Shown: positions 1 through 8,353 of the stretch, piece by piece
Layout: the number at the start of each line of letters is the position of its first letter
Position numbering within the stretch: position 1 is the first letter of the stretch
NCBI GenBank assembly: GCA_018647505.1
Contig: JABGSX010000013.1
Coordinates: 1 to 57,997, forward strand
Length of the DNA: 57,997 nt
From: a bacterium
GTDB taxonomy: Bacteria; Babelota; Babeliae; Babelales; JABGSX01
Direction: 5' to 3'
The notes under the pieces: model-generated
What the model saw: only the letters and a program-made list of their open reading frames with translations
The model's database searches: none
Told to the model about the DNA's origin: nothing
Position numbers and translations under genes: made by a program

Positions 1-1980
1 GTTGATTGCTCATCATTTGAAGCCGGCCAACAGAAAATATTGGATTCATTGGACAATGCATTAGAATGGCATGAAAGCCTGGAGCCTAATATCCGCCCAA
101 TTATAGCATTTGTGTTGCAAGATATAGAGTCGACATACCAATTTTCTACAAATGGATATCAAAAAGAATCAGGCGGAAAGTTGGAGCAAGTACAAAAACT
201 TCTTGGTGAAAATGAATATGGCCAACCATTTGATCGAGTCCACCTTATTGATCAGTTCAAAAAATATGTAGAACCAATTGCAAATCGAATTGATGATAAC
301 TGTACCTATAAAGGCAAGGGTGAATTTGCAGACGAATATCTTTTAACGGACGAAGAGCAAAAAGAATATAACATTGAGGGAAATTCGCTTTTGATGCGAA
401 TGAACCATTTTACTAATCAGAGCAAGCTGGAAGATCTTCGCAAGGTCAACTATGAAAAGCTTGCAAATTACTTACTCGAAAATAGAAAAGTTTCTTATAA
501 ATCAGCCAAAGAGCATGAAGCCCTTTTTATCGAGCAAAGCAATAACTACAAAAAGACTTACGACAACCAAACGGCTGGCCGATATCACAAGCGAATTGTT
601 GCAATTGAAAAAACAATGGTAGCGCCAAATAACTTTCAAATACAAAGATTGGAACTTTCATGGCAGGTGCATTCGATTTTGCGGACCCATAAAATTGCCC
701 CGTATAAGTTTGAGCAAGTCATGGGTAACGACACACAAATTCAGGCCTACTCTGAATCGGTAAATATTTTGAATAAAATTCCTGGGCTTGTGTCTCTTGA
801 AACAGAGAGTATAGATATAAACAATATTGTGAATGCGTTAGCACATCTTTCTGAAGCCTCTCGCAAAAGCACAGAACAAGGAACCGTCGTGCGAAGTTTT
901 GACATAAATGATTTGTGCTATGGTGCAATAGAATGTGTTAAAACAACAGTTAAATATGGAAAGGCAGTTGGTTTAGGAGTTCTTGACGGTTGTTCGGCTA
1001 CAGGGTCTAAGCTTTTGCATCCAGTGGACACTGCTACAAACATGATAATGAGTACATATTATTTAGGTCAAGGACTGACCAAAATATGTGTTCGTTACTT
1101 TGATTGGGATATTTGTAGTGAACTACGGCCAAAAGAAGGGGCTGGACAGCAATTTATTGATGATGTTTCAAATTTGTATGAAATTGTAAAAACAAAACTG
1201 TCTCAAATGTCTGGCCCGGCAATTACACGGCGCGGAACAAAGGAGGCAACTGAACTTGTCACTTCTGCAATTATGCTCAATGGTCTTTCAAAAATACTTA
1301 ACCCGGTAAAAAACGGAGTATTAAAACACAGTGCTTCAATTGGGAAAAAGCTATCTAAATCAATAGGCAATAAATTAGAATATACAGGATTGTCAGAAGA
1401 CATTATTGCCAATCCCTTTGGTGCAGCTGTAGCACAGTCAGCCCATGATGTTTTTGATATTGTCCAAACGGCACAACATGTTTCTAAAACCAAATCGATT
1501 CCATTCCAAATTGCTTTTGCAGATGTTAGTACCAGTTGTTTTTTGGAAAAAGACCGCGAGTTTGAAGATGCTGCAAAGAACGTTCGGACCAATGCTGCGT
1601 GGAAAAAAATGCGCGAGTATGAAAAAAGGAAAGGTAACAAGGGGCCGGAACATGACCATGATGATCCTAGAGAAAAGGAACGGGAGGAAAGAAAAAAGTT
1701 TATTCCTTCAACACAGGACATAGCTGAGGCAAAAGAGCTGAATAGATACGTGCAAAAACTTTGTGCAGAGAGTCAAAAAAATTTCAACAAATATCAAAAG
1801 TTAGGATTAGAGTCTCCATCCAAAAAATTTTTTGACCATATTCTTAGTAAACACCACCCAAAAGGAGCCAAGTTCAAATATAATAAAAGAATAAAAAAAA
1901 ATCACAGAATCGGTTTTTATGGAGGACATAGATGTAAACAGCTTGTCTTTAGAGGCTTGGAAAAATGGTCGTTTAGTTGA
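1..1980 (+). CDS. Large polymorphic-toxin-like protein, 5' partial, frameshifted near its 3' end
   Basis: The frame is open from base 1, so the start lies outside the window; a TTG at position 40 is only the first possible internal start. About 660 codons are visible. I recognise no named N-terminal domain. The middle is helical, and the last part has a charged linker rich in Asp, Glu, Arg and Lys (about 1640-1700) followed by a compact tail with DHILSKHHPKGAKF. That layout, with two small paralogous genes directly behind it, is typical of polymorphic toxins with a C-terminal effector domain and immunity genes. The present frame ends in an unconvincing tail after an A9 run at 1893-1901. Removing one A would join it to the open frame ending at 2113. 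Residues encoded at 1362-1548 recur at 3754-3940. The toxin role is inference from architecture. Confidence 0.6.
   Translation, partial: VDCSSFEAGQQKILDSLDNALEWHESLEPNIRPIIAFVLQDIESTYQFSTNGYQKESGGKLEQVQKLLGENEYGQPFDRVHLIDQFKKYVEPIANRIDDNCTYKGKGEFADEYLLTDEEQKEYNIEGNSLLMRMNHFTNQSKLEDLRKVNYEKLANYLLENRKVSYKSAKEHEALFIEQSNNYKKTYDNQTAGRYHKRIVAIEKTMVAPNNFQIQRLELSWQVHSILRTHKIAPYKFEQVMGNDTQIQAYSESVNILNKIPGLVSLETESIDINNIVNALAHLSEASRKSTEQGTVVRSFDINDLCYGAIECVKTTVKYGKAVGLGVLDGCSATGSKLLHPVDTATNMIMSTYYLGQGLTKICVRYFDWDICSELRPKEGAGQQFIDDVSNLYEIVKTKLSQMSGPAITRRGTKEATELVTSAIMLNGLSKILNPVKNGVLKHSASIGKKLSKSIGNKLEYTGLSEDIIANPFGAAVAQSAHDVFDIVQTAQHVSKTKSIPFQIAFADVSTSCFLEKDREFEDAAKNVRTNAAWKKMREYEKRKGNKGPEHDHDDPREKEREERKKFIPSTQDIAEAKELNRYVQKLCAESQKNFNKYQKLGLESPSKKFFDHILSKHHPKGAKFKYNKRIKKNHRIGFYGGHRCKQLVFRGLEKWSFS
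1362..1548 (+). repeat. Copy A of a direct repeat within the toxin locus
   Basis: This segment of the large toxin-like gene recurs at 3754-3940 with many mismatches but long identical runs, for example around GCACAGTCAGCCCATGATG. It encodes the region immediately before the variable C-terminal part, which is where homologous exchange of toxin tails would be expected. Confidence 0.9.
1893..1901 (+). repeat. A9 homopolymer at the frameshift point
   Basis: Nine consecutive A residues lie inside the toxin-like gene. With eight A the upstream frame would run on as IKKITESVFMEDIDVNS and end at 2113. With nine it leaves that frame and stops at 1980. The tract could be a slippage or phase-variation site, a real inactivating mutation, or a sequencing error. 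Confidence 0.7.
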
Positions 1981-2113
1981 AAAAAATGTTAAAGAATATT
2001 CTTTCAGAATGGCTGTTGGTTATACTAACAAAAATAATCCAACAAGTGTTGTAAAAATTGTACTAAACCCAGAAGGGAAAAGCTTCGCTAGCTTTTTCCC
2101 AAAATATGAGTGA
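1902..2113 (+). pseudogene. Out-of-frame C-terminal end of the toxin-like gene
   Basis: This stretch is open in the +1 frame relative to the upstream gene. It encodes a well-formed domain end with the pattern AWKNGRLVEK, then VGYTNKNNPTSVVKIVL, then GKSFASFFPKYE. The alternating strands and final FFP motif look like the end of a small nuclease-type toxin domain, and they fit the DHILSKHHPKG segment just upstream. An ATG at 1919 exists, but no ribosome binding site was seen before it. I read it as the displaced end of the preceding gene rather than an independent gene. The exact toxin family is not recognised. Confidence 0.55.
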
Positions 2114-2125
2114 AGTGGATGCAAA

Positions 2126-2434
2126 GTGAGAATAGACGTGAGTGTTATAGAAAAGACTAATGACGGTATTGACTACATAGGCAGCATAGAAGGTGGTGAG
2201 TTGAAAATAACGTTAAGATCTTTCAAAGAAAATGGTTTGAAAAACCTATGTTTTGTAGGTTGGATAGGAAATACAATTTTTAATTCTAAGCAATCAAAAG
2301 AAATATTGAAAGAGATAGAGCATTTATTTGGGGAGGGGCTATTGCCAAAAATAGTTTATAAACTCATAAAGGATGGAGCAGAGCGAGTGGAGTCCAGCCC
2401 TGGGGTGCATTATCTTTTGTTTGAGGGAGAGTGA
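2126..2434 (+). CDS. Candidate immunity protein (copy 1)
   Basis: A protein of 102 residues, without signal peptide or membrane segment, that begins 12 bases after the displaced toxin end. The start is a GTG; another in-frame GTG at 2138 is possible. Its C-terminal half (TIFNSKQSKEILKEIEHLF, later HYLLFEGE) aligns by eye with the next gene (TVFNKNQVMIIKREI, later TYLLFEV), so the two are paralogues. Small cytosolic duplicated proteins immediately behind a toxin domain are typically its immunity proteins. The role is inferred from position; the family name is not recognised. Confidence 0.55.
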   Translation: MRIDVSVIEKTNDGIDYIGSIEGGELKITLRSFKENGLKNLCFVGWIGNTIFNSKQSKEILKEIEHLFGEGLLPKIVYKLIKDGAERVESSPGVHYLLFEGE

Positions 2435-2437
2435 AGC

Positions 2438-2803
2438 ATGGTTTTAACCGTAGCAATAATGAATGAATTTTTTGAGTTAGAGTCTGTGTTGGGAGATATT
2501 TCTGAAAGTGATGTGACCAAGATCATCAAATTTGCGAAACAAAAAAATACAAGCTGTCTTGGTTTTATTTCTACAAAGGAAGATACGGTTTTTAACAAAA
2601 ATCAAGTCATGATTATAAAGAGGGAGATAACCGAAATAAGTGAAGATATAGATAAAGGTGTTTTGAAAATTATAAATGACGGAATAAGTATTGTTAATGA
2701 TGAAATATACACTTATTTGCTTTTCGAGGTGAAAAACGACGATTACAAAGAAAATATTGATGGGTGGAAAAGTTTTCACAAAAGAGTTGGACTGATGTCA
2801 TAA
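2438..2803 (+). CDS. Candidate immunity protein (copy 2)
   Basis: A protein of 121 residues, starting at ATG 2438 three bases after the stop of the preceding gene and preceded by GGGAGAG. It is a diverged paralogue of the 2126-2434 product, sharing the FN..Q....I..EI block and the terminal LLFE block. It has no signal peptide, as expected for a cytosolic immunity protein. Duplication followed by divergence may protect against different versions of the same toxin. The inference rests on context and on the paralogy visible in the translations. Confidence 0.55.
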   Translation: MVLTVAIMNEFFELESVLGDISESDVTKIIKFAKQKNTSCLGFISTKEDTVFNKNQVMIIKREITEISEDIDKGVLKIINDGISIVNDEIYTYLLFEVKNDDYKENIDGWKSFHKRVGLMS

Positions 2804-2879
2804 AAATATTTTATTGACTGAAAAGAAAGCATGTTGAAGAGAAAAAAGAGCGGTCTAAAAAAGTTTGTATCACTAGAAA

Positions 2880-3341
2880 ATGAAATTGGAGTTTTTACAA
2901 CGAGAAATAGGCGACGGGCTGAAGGGTTATGAAGAACTAGGAAATGATAAAATTCAGTTGAATTTAAAACATTTTCTGCAACCCGATGCTGATAAAAAAG
3001 GATTTCCAACGGGCTTCCACTATAATTACTTGGGTCATTACAAAGACAAATACAAAGTTACAAAGGCTGTGGATTTGAAAAATGGATGTTATATTGCTAA
3101 GTGGTTTAATGGTGTTAAGTGGAAGACGTCATCTTTTGTGCCAGATAATATTACGCGATTGGAATATGTAAAATCTGTAAAGGAGGCGTATTATAATTTG
3201 ATTAATAAAGTAGCGAATGCAGATGCAAGTTTTAATCTCATCGGTGGGGCGAAAAATGGAATAATTTTTGAAATGGAAACAACGGGGAAAGGGGTTGTGA
3301 ATACGGCTTATCCATGTATAAAAAAAATGAGTATACAATGA
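2880..3341 (+). CDS. Orphan EndoU-like nuclease toxin module
   Basis: A protein of 153 residues with the layout of the bacterial EndoU RNase toxin domain: a first histidine in LKHFLQPD, a second in PTGFHYNYLG, then a strand block NGCYIAKWFNG, a lysine and serine block KWKTSSFVP, and a closing helix YVKSVKEAYYN. EndoU enzymes use two His and one Lys. There is no signal peptide or delivery region, so this is a free-standing C-terminal module like the orphan cassettes of contact-dependent inhibition loci. An in-frame TAG lies at 2874, just before the ATG. In another frame, about 2818-2880 encodes a Lys/Glu-rich stretch resembling the linker of the large toxin-like gene, possibly a scar. It overlaps the next gene by ATGA. 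Confidence 0.6.
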   Translation: MKLEFLQREIGDGLKGYEELGNDKIQLNLKHFLQPDADKKGFPTGFHYNYLGHYKDKYKVTKAVDLKNGCYIAKWFNGVKWKTSSFVPDNITRLEYVKSVKEAYYNLINKVANADASFNLIGGAKNGIIFEMETTGKGVVNTAYPCIKKMSIQ

Positions 3342-3739
3342 AACGATTGACTCTCGTAAAAAGTAAAAGTGGTATATATATGCCAGTTACAACAAAAAAA
3401 GCATCTGAAATGTTGGTGAAAATAGAAAATGCGACGCTCGGCCTAATTTATACTTTTTTAGAACGCGATGGAGTTATTTTAGTTCCAAATTTAATTTTAG
3501 ATTGGGTTGATAGTGATGAAGATTGGATGGGAACAAATGTGTGTTTTTTGAAAAAAGAGGGTGATAAAATTGTTTTGGGTCGGGATAATGACGAAGATGA
3601 AGATTTTTTATTTTCCACGAGTAGAAATAACTTTATTACAATGGTTAAAAAATGGTTAGAGGTAATAAAAATGGAACCAAAAAAAATAACTATAAGTCTA
3701 TACGATGATGGTCGAGTAGAAATCAAACCTATCGATTAA
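3338..3739 (+). CDS. Candidate immunity protein for the EndoU-like module
   Basis: A protein of 133 residues if it starts at ATG 3338, which overlaps the toxin stop as ATGA; a start at 3314 inside the toxin module is also open but would overlap it more. It is acidic in the middle (DSDEDW, DNDEDEDF) and has no signal peptide. Translational coupling to the EndoU-like module suggests it is the matching immunity protein. It is not obviously related to the two immunity candidates upstream. Family not recognised. Confidence 0.5.
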   Translation: MKRLTLVKSKSGIYMPVTTKKASEMLVKIENATLGLIYTFLERDGVILVPNLILDWVDSDEDWMGTNVCFLKKEGDKIVLGRDNDEDEDFLFSTSRNNFITMVKKWLEVIKMEPKKITISLYDDGRVEIKPID

Positions 3740-3753
3740 AAGCTAACAAAATA

Positions 3754-3952
3754 AATAGGCAACAAATTAGAATATACAAGCCTATCCGAAGGTATTATTG
3801 CCAATCCTTTTGGAGCAGCTGTAGCACAGTCAGCCCATGATGTTTTTGATGTTGCCCAAACGGCACAACACGTATCTAAAACAAAATCGATTCCATTCCA
3901 AATTGCTTTTGCAGATGTTGGTACAGATTGGTTTTTTGAAACAGGCAAATAG
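3754..3952 (+). pseudogene. Fragment of a second copy of the toxin-like gene
   Basis: It is collinear with 1362-1548 and translates to IGNKLEYTSLSEG followed by the same ANPFGAAVAQSAHDVFD block, then ends at TAG 3950-3952 after FFETGK. There is no start codon with a ribosome binding site, and the rest of the gene is missing. It is best explained as a remnant of a duplicated toxin gene or of a deleted cassette. The surrounding intergenic region (3740-4064) holds nothing else I can support. Confidence 0.8.
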
Positions 3953-4064
3953 CTTAATGGTTTGGTTCTCTTTCTTTAAATGGAAATAAAATAAAATTTG
4001 CGCTAAACTAGCTCATTCAAGGTTTTTGATATACAAGCATGAACTGTAAATAGGAATGATCTTT

Positions 4065-7022
4065 ATGAGCTGCAAAAAATTATTATTAATTTGTTCCACA
4101 CTTTTTTTTTCTTGGTCCGTTAGTCCTTTAACTTTGTTAAAGGGTGATCTTGAAGATTCTACAACAAACTCATTTTCTTTTGGCGTAGGCCCAACGGTGG
4201 CCGTTTCAACTGGTGCGTTTACTACTCAGGATTATTTTATTGTCGGATCAAACGCTGCTCTTACGGGTGATGCACAAAAGTATGCGGTGTCGGTTATTGG
4301 GCCTGGTGATGAATTTATTCCGGCAGCTCCAGCAACGGTTACTCTTAATGGAGACGCAGATGAATCAAATCCTTTATATGGTGAACAAATTTCCCTTATA
4401 AGTAATTTTGGTGACAAAATTTTGACTGTGACACAGGGTGATCCAAAGGCTATCTGCATGATAAACACGAGTGTTAGCTCTATAAGTGATGATGGAACAA
4501 TATCTGTTATTACTTCAGAACGCTTGCGAGATGCTCAAGGGGAAAGCACAAATATCACCGGTGGTATTATTGCTTTGGATACAGGGATCACGTCAACGGC
4601 CGGTACTGGAAATGTAAACTATATTTTTGCGGCAGTTAAAGATAGTGCTGATAACTTTGGCTCTAACAACTCTGGCATTGCTATGTTGTCATTGGGAGGG
4701 TCTTCAAGTTTAATTTCTACCATAACACAGCTTGATGCTTATGACGTATCTGGTGGTGATGGAAAAACAAGAGCGGTTCCATTAAGCCCTTCTATTAATG
4801 CATTAAAAATTGGTTCTAATTTATCTAGCATCGCGGAGCATGCTGATCTTCATTGGGATTCAAGGTTGGAGCGATTGTATATAGCGTTGGATGTTACTGG
4901 TGCTTTGGCGCCAACAAGTGGGGCCATCTCTGTGGTCGTCGGTCGTCCGGATTGTACAAAAAATAAACTATACTTTGATTTGATAGCTCTGCCTGATTGT
5001 TTTGATGGTAGTAACAGGGTTGTTGGTAAAACTGGAGTTTGGGCGCAGACTAATATGCGTAAAGTTCGGACAATGCACACAAGCACCATGCTTTCATACC
5101 TAGTTTGTGTTCAAAGAAGTGGGGAGGTTGATTCTGTATACGCTCTTCCATTGGTTGACCTTCAGCCAGAGCTTGGCAGAGACGGTGTAGGTGACAAAAA
5201 ACATGGAACAATTGCTAAAATTGATACAACAACCAACACAGATATTTACGAAAAATGGTATTCAGAGACTACAATGATTGACCGTGCGTTTACAACAACA
5301 GCGCAGTCTGTTGGTGATATTCCTGCAACCAGTGATGTTCGTGTAAAAATTGGTGGAGACGGTTCGTTGCCACAAACTGCTACAGGCCATACACATATAA
5401 CCGATATTGTTATAAATGGTGATAGTGTTTATGTTTCTATTGGCGAAGATGGGGCTGCATTAGCTGCTGGTATTTTTTATTCTCAAGCAATTTTTGATGA
5501 GTGTGGAAGGGTTCGAGCATGGACAAATTGGCGCAGAGTGTGTGGTTCGGCTGCAAACACCTTCTCATTTGCAACGGTTAGCGAAGGAAATTTTTTATTT
5601 GGTAGTGGTACAAGCGAAAACAGCGTTAATACATTCAAAAGAACAGATTGGGCACAAGAAAACCAAGACGGGCTTCTTGGTGGAACAACAAGTGATGGTT
5701 CTATTGGGCTTGTTGCTCAGTTAGAACAGGACCTTTCTTCTGAGTGCGGAGGAATACAGGGGTTGTTTGATTTTTCTCGTTCAACTCCAGGGTTTACAGA
5801 TGTAGCAGCAAGCAAGATTTCCATGATGGTTGCAACAGGGTACAAGAAAGTTGTTTTGTTGGAAACAGGAAGAAGCGTTGCGAGTGTTTATACCCCTGAT
5901 ACTGGGGATTTTGCGACGACTAAAAAAACGTATGATGAGGCAAAAATTAAATTAACCGATTCTCCTGTAGGAACAACAAAAATTATGTCATTTTCTGGAG
6001 GAGTTCTTGATGATCTTGGGCCAATTACGCAAGCTGAGGTTGCAAAGGCAGGAAATAAAGCCTGGCTTTTTGCTGGAGGCGTAGGGGGCTTGGCGGTATT
6101 GTGTGCGGCGAATGGAGACGGTTGGGCTGCAGCGACTGGTTATGGTCTTAAGCTAGGTTTTGAAGGAATAAATCTTGTTGGTGGTGTGGATACAGAAGTA
6201 CAGTTTAGAGAAGTTGGAGATTATTCGTATATTAAAAAAATTGTGAGTGATGGAAACTTTCTTTATGTTTTAACCAATAACAAATTGGATAGAATTGATT
6301 TAACATCTGTAGATCTTAGTAATTTTGACTCAACGGCAGATGTTGTAACTCTGGCAAACACAGAAACCTTTTTTGGAAATTCTACATTTGATTGTTTCTC
6401 GGATCTGATTATTTCTGGAAACTTTGCTTTATTGGCTACGAGCAACGGCTTGTACCGTGTCGGAAATGGCAATAATATTTCTACAGAGACATCTGAAGAT
6501 GATGTTAGCTGGGCCTTGGTTGATGTTCCAGATGGATTACCAACAATTTTGCAGCTTTTTGCTGTTTGTCCAACGGGAAGAGCACAGGATTGTACTGGTG
6601 CAGATATGTATAGCCAGTTATATGTTCTAAGTGCATACAGTGGTTATGACCAGGCGCGAGTGAATAGATTTTTATTGAGTGATTCTTCTGGTGGAATTGT
6701 TGATGATACAATAAAACCGCTTGAGTCTGATTCATTTGTAAATGGTACAAATTCATTTTTCATAAACTATGGATTGTTTAGAGATTCATTTGCAACCGAT
6801 GGTGCAATGTACTTTGCACAGCGGTCAAAAGACGGCTCGGCAGGTCCACTGGTTCAAGCTTTGGCATCGGGGTATACTTGTGGAAAAATGTATCTTATTA
6901 AAAAAGCCTATAATTTGAGTCTTGGTCTTTCGGATGCAAATACGATTGGAAAAATTGTCCGAAATTCTGCATCGGGGGCGTGGATTGTTAATGGAGATTT
7001 TGGATTAAAAGTTAACGAATAA
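4065..7022 (+). CDS. Large secreted protein, possibly propeller-like
   Basis: About 985 residues. ATG 4065 is preferred over ATG 4056 because AGGA at 4052-4055 then has normal spacing. The N-terminus is a clear signal peptide (KK, then LLLICSTLFFSW). The mature protein is rich in Gly, Ser, Thr and Asp and strongly beta. Loosely repeated units such as SDGNFLYVLTNNKLDRID and SGNFALLATSNGLYRVGNG resemble blades of a propeller; that is inference. It has scattered cysteines. It lies 17 bases before a barrel-type outer membrane protein gene and is probably cotranscribed, so it may be a surface or periplasmic partner of that barrel. No family recognised. Confidence 0.8.
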   Translation: MSCKKLLLICSTLFFSWSVSPLTLLKGDLEDSTTNSFSFGVGPTVAVSTGAFTTQDYFIVGSNAALTGDAQKYAVSVIGPGDEFIPAAPATVTLNGDADESNPLYGEQISLISNFGDKILTVTQGDPKAICMINTSVSSISDDGTISVITSERLRDAQGESTNITGGIIALDTGITSTAGTGNVNYIFAAVKDSADNFGSNNSGIAMLSLGGSSSLISTITQLDAYDVSGGDGKTRAVPLSPSINALKIGSNLSSIAEHADLHWDSRLERLYIALDVTGALAPTSGAISVVVGRPDCTKNKLYFDLIALPDCFDGSNRVVGKTGVWAQTNMRKVRTMHTSTMLSYLVCVQRSGEVDSVYALPLVDLQPELGRDGVGDKKHGTIAKIDTTTNTDIYEKWYSETTMIDRAFTTTAQSVGDIPATSDVRVKIGGDGSLPQTATGHTHITDIVINGDSVYVSIGEDGAALAAGIFYSQAIFDECGRVRAWTNWRRVCGSAANTFSFATVSEGNFLFGSGTSENSVNTFKRTDWAQENQDGLLGGTTSDGSIGLVAQLEQDLSSECGGIQGLFDFSRSTPGFTDVAASKISMMVATGYKKVVLLETGRSVASVYTPDTGDFATTKKTYDEAKIKLTDSPVGTTKIMSFSGGVLDDLGPITQAEVAKAGNKAWLFAGGVGGLAVLCAANGDGWAAATGYGLKLGFEGINLVGGVDTEVQFREVGDYSYIKKIVSDGNFLYVLTNNKLDRIDLTSVDLSNFDSTADVVTLANTETFFGNSTFDCFSDLIISGNFALLATSNGLYRVGNGNNISTETSEDDVSWALVDVPDGLPTILQLFAVCPTGRAQDCTGADMYSQLYVLSAYSGYDQARVNRFLLSDSSGGIVDDTIKPLESDSFVNGTNSFFINYGLFRDSFATDGAMYFAQRSKDGSAGPLVQALASGYTCGKMYLIKKAYNLSLGLSDANTIGKIVRNSASGAWIVNGDFGLKVNE

Positions 7023-7039
7023 TTTGTTGGAAGATGTAT

Positions 7040-8302
7040 ATGGTAAACAAGAAATTATGGTTTTTATTTTCAACTGTATTGTTCTATGCAAATGGAATAT
7101 GTGCATTGCCTCAGATAAGCGTGACAGATCCGTTTGATGTCAGGTTTGATAATCCTAAGTATAAAAAAACAAAGTGGAATATTGGCTTGTTTGCGGAAAC
7201 ATCGCTTGGCCTTGATGCTCGTAATGAAGATGCAGAAAAAGTTAATGTTATGCAATTGTGGCAAGAAAAACAAAATTCGCTAGCTATGATAAAGGGTTAT
7301 ACCTCTTCTGCTGATATTGGAACTATGCAGGCACTTTTTGATTCAAATGGTGTTAGCGATGATGGTATAAGGGGGTATTTTACTCCAGAGGGTAAAATGC
7401 AATGGAAAGACCTTGTTTTGGCCGGTCGCTATGAGCTTCCATATAATTTTAGCGTTACAGTACATGTTCCGTTTTATTTTTCTAAGTTGGACAATGTTTC
7501 TTGGACAGAGCACACCAAAAACTATGCGACGGCAGATGGTATTGTTAAAGACAATCTTACAAACAGTTTTGTTGCCAATGTTAAAAAGTATGGGGATGGC
7601 CTTGACTTGGAAGGTTGGAGTCGGGCCGGATTTGGTGATGTTGATGCAATGATAAAATGGGAAAAATATTTTCCTCAAATGAAAGCTTGGCTTAAAGAGG
7701 TCGGTATCAATGTTAAGTGTGGGGTTACAATTCCAACAGGGCTAAAAAAAGACGAGGACTCTGTCCTTTCTGTACCATTTGGAAACGATGGATCTTTTGG
7801 TCTAGTTTTTGGAGGGGGGCTGGGCTTGCGTTGGCTTGAGCATGTTGTTGGTGGAGTGCAAGCAGAATTTATGCAGCAATTTGGAAATACCAAAGAACGA
7901 AGAATAAAAACCAATCGAAATCAAACAGATTTGCTGTTATTAACAAAGGCAAATGTTAGAAAGTCTTATGGCTTCTCGCAACACTTTACTGTTCACCTTG
8001 GTGTAGAAAAGTTTGCGGGAGGGCTATCCGCTTCTATACAATATGATCACTATAGACATGATGATGATCATGTTTCGGTAATGGATAATGTTTATTCCGA
8101 TTCGATAGCAAATACAGCAAAGAGCTTAGAAGAGTGGTCGCTAAATACGTTGCAATGTAATTTGGAATATGACTTTGGTGTTCATAGGGCAGAAGAAGCT
8201 ACCCTTAAGCCAAAAATTTCTGTGTTTTATAGGTTGCCTATAAAGGCGCGACAGGTAGTAGCAGGTCATTTTGTTGGTGGACAAATTTCTTTTGAATTTT
8301 AA
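7040..8302 (+). CDS. Predicted outer-membrane beta-barrel protein
   Basis: About 420 residues with a signal peptide (NKKLWFLFSTVLFYANGICA). ATG 7040 is chosen over 7034 because GGAAG ends just before 7034. The mature part has alternating amphipathic strands (LGLRWLEHVVGGVQAEF, FTVHLGVEKFAGGLSASIQY) and ends in GGQISFEF, with the terminal aromatic residue used as a barrel-assembly signal. The length suits a mid-sized barrel. It is the last gene before a strong terminator. It resembles in style the barrel at 46161-47630, but I cannot claim homology by eye. Function unknown; channel or surface protein. Confidence 0.75.
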   Translation: MVNKKLWFLFSTVLFYANGICALPQISVTDPFDVRFDNPKYKKTKWNIGLFAETSLGLDARNEDAEKVNVMQLWQEKQNSLAMIKGYTSSADIGTMQALFDSNGVSDDGIRGYFTPEGKMQWKDLVLAGRYELPYNFSVTVHVPFYFSKLDNVSWTEHTKNYATADGIVKDNLTNSFVANVKKYGDGLDLEGWSRAGFGDVDAMIKWEKYFPQMKAWLKEVGINVKCGVTIPTGLKKDEDSVLSVPFGNDGSFGLVFGGGLGLRWLEHVVGGVQAEFMQQFGNTKERRIKTNRNQTDLLLLTKANVRKSYGFSQHFTVHLGVEKFAGGLSASIQYDHYRHDDDHVSVMDNVYSDSIANTAKSLEEWSLNTLQCNLEYDFGVHRAEEATLKPKISVFYRLPIKARQVVAGHFVGGQISFEF

Positions 8303-8303
8303 A

Positions 8304-8328
8304 AAAGCCCCGAAAATTTCGGGGCTTT
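8304..8328. terminator. Bidirectional intrinsic terminator
   Basis: A perfect inverted repeat built on AAAGCCCCGAAA / TTTCGGGGCTTT. It closes the 4065-8302 operon, and its flanking A and T runs would also serve the minus-strand gene ending at 8354. Confidence 0.85.
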
Positions 8329-8353
8329 AGCTTTTATTTGTGAGGCTTTAAGA

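Noticed and set aside
1203-1721. Long minus-strand open frame of 172 codons inside the toxin-like gene
   Set aside because: It lies opposite a coding gene, has no ribosome binding site and has a Ser/Phe-rich composition typical of an antisense shadow.
1919-2113. Independent 64-residue gene starting at ATG 1919
   Set aside because: No ribosome binding site was seen, and the sequence fits as the displaced end of the upstream gene after the A9 tract.
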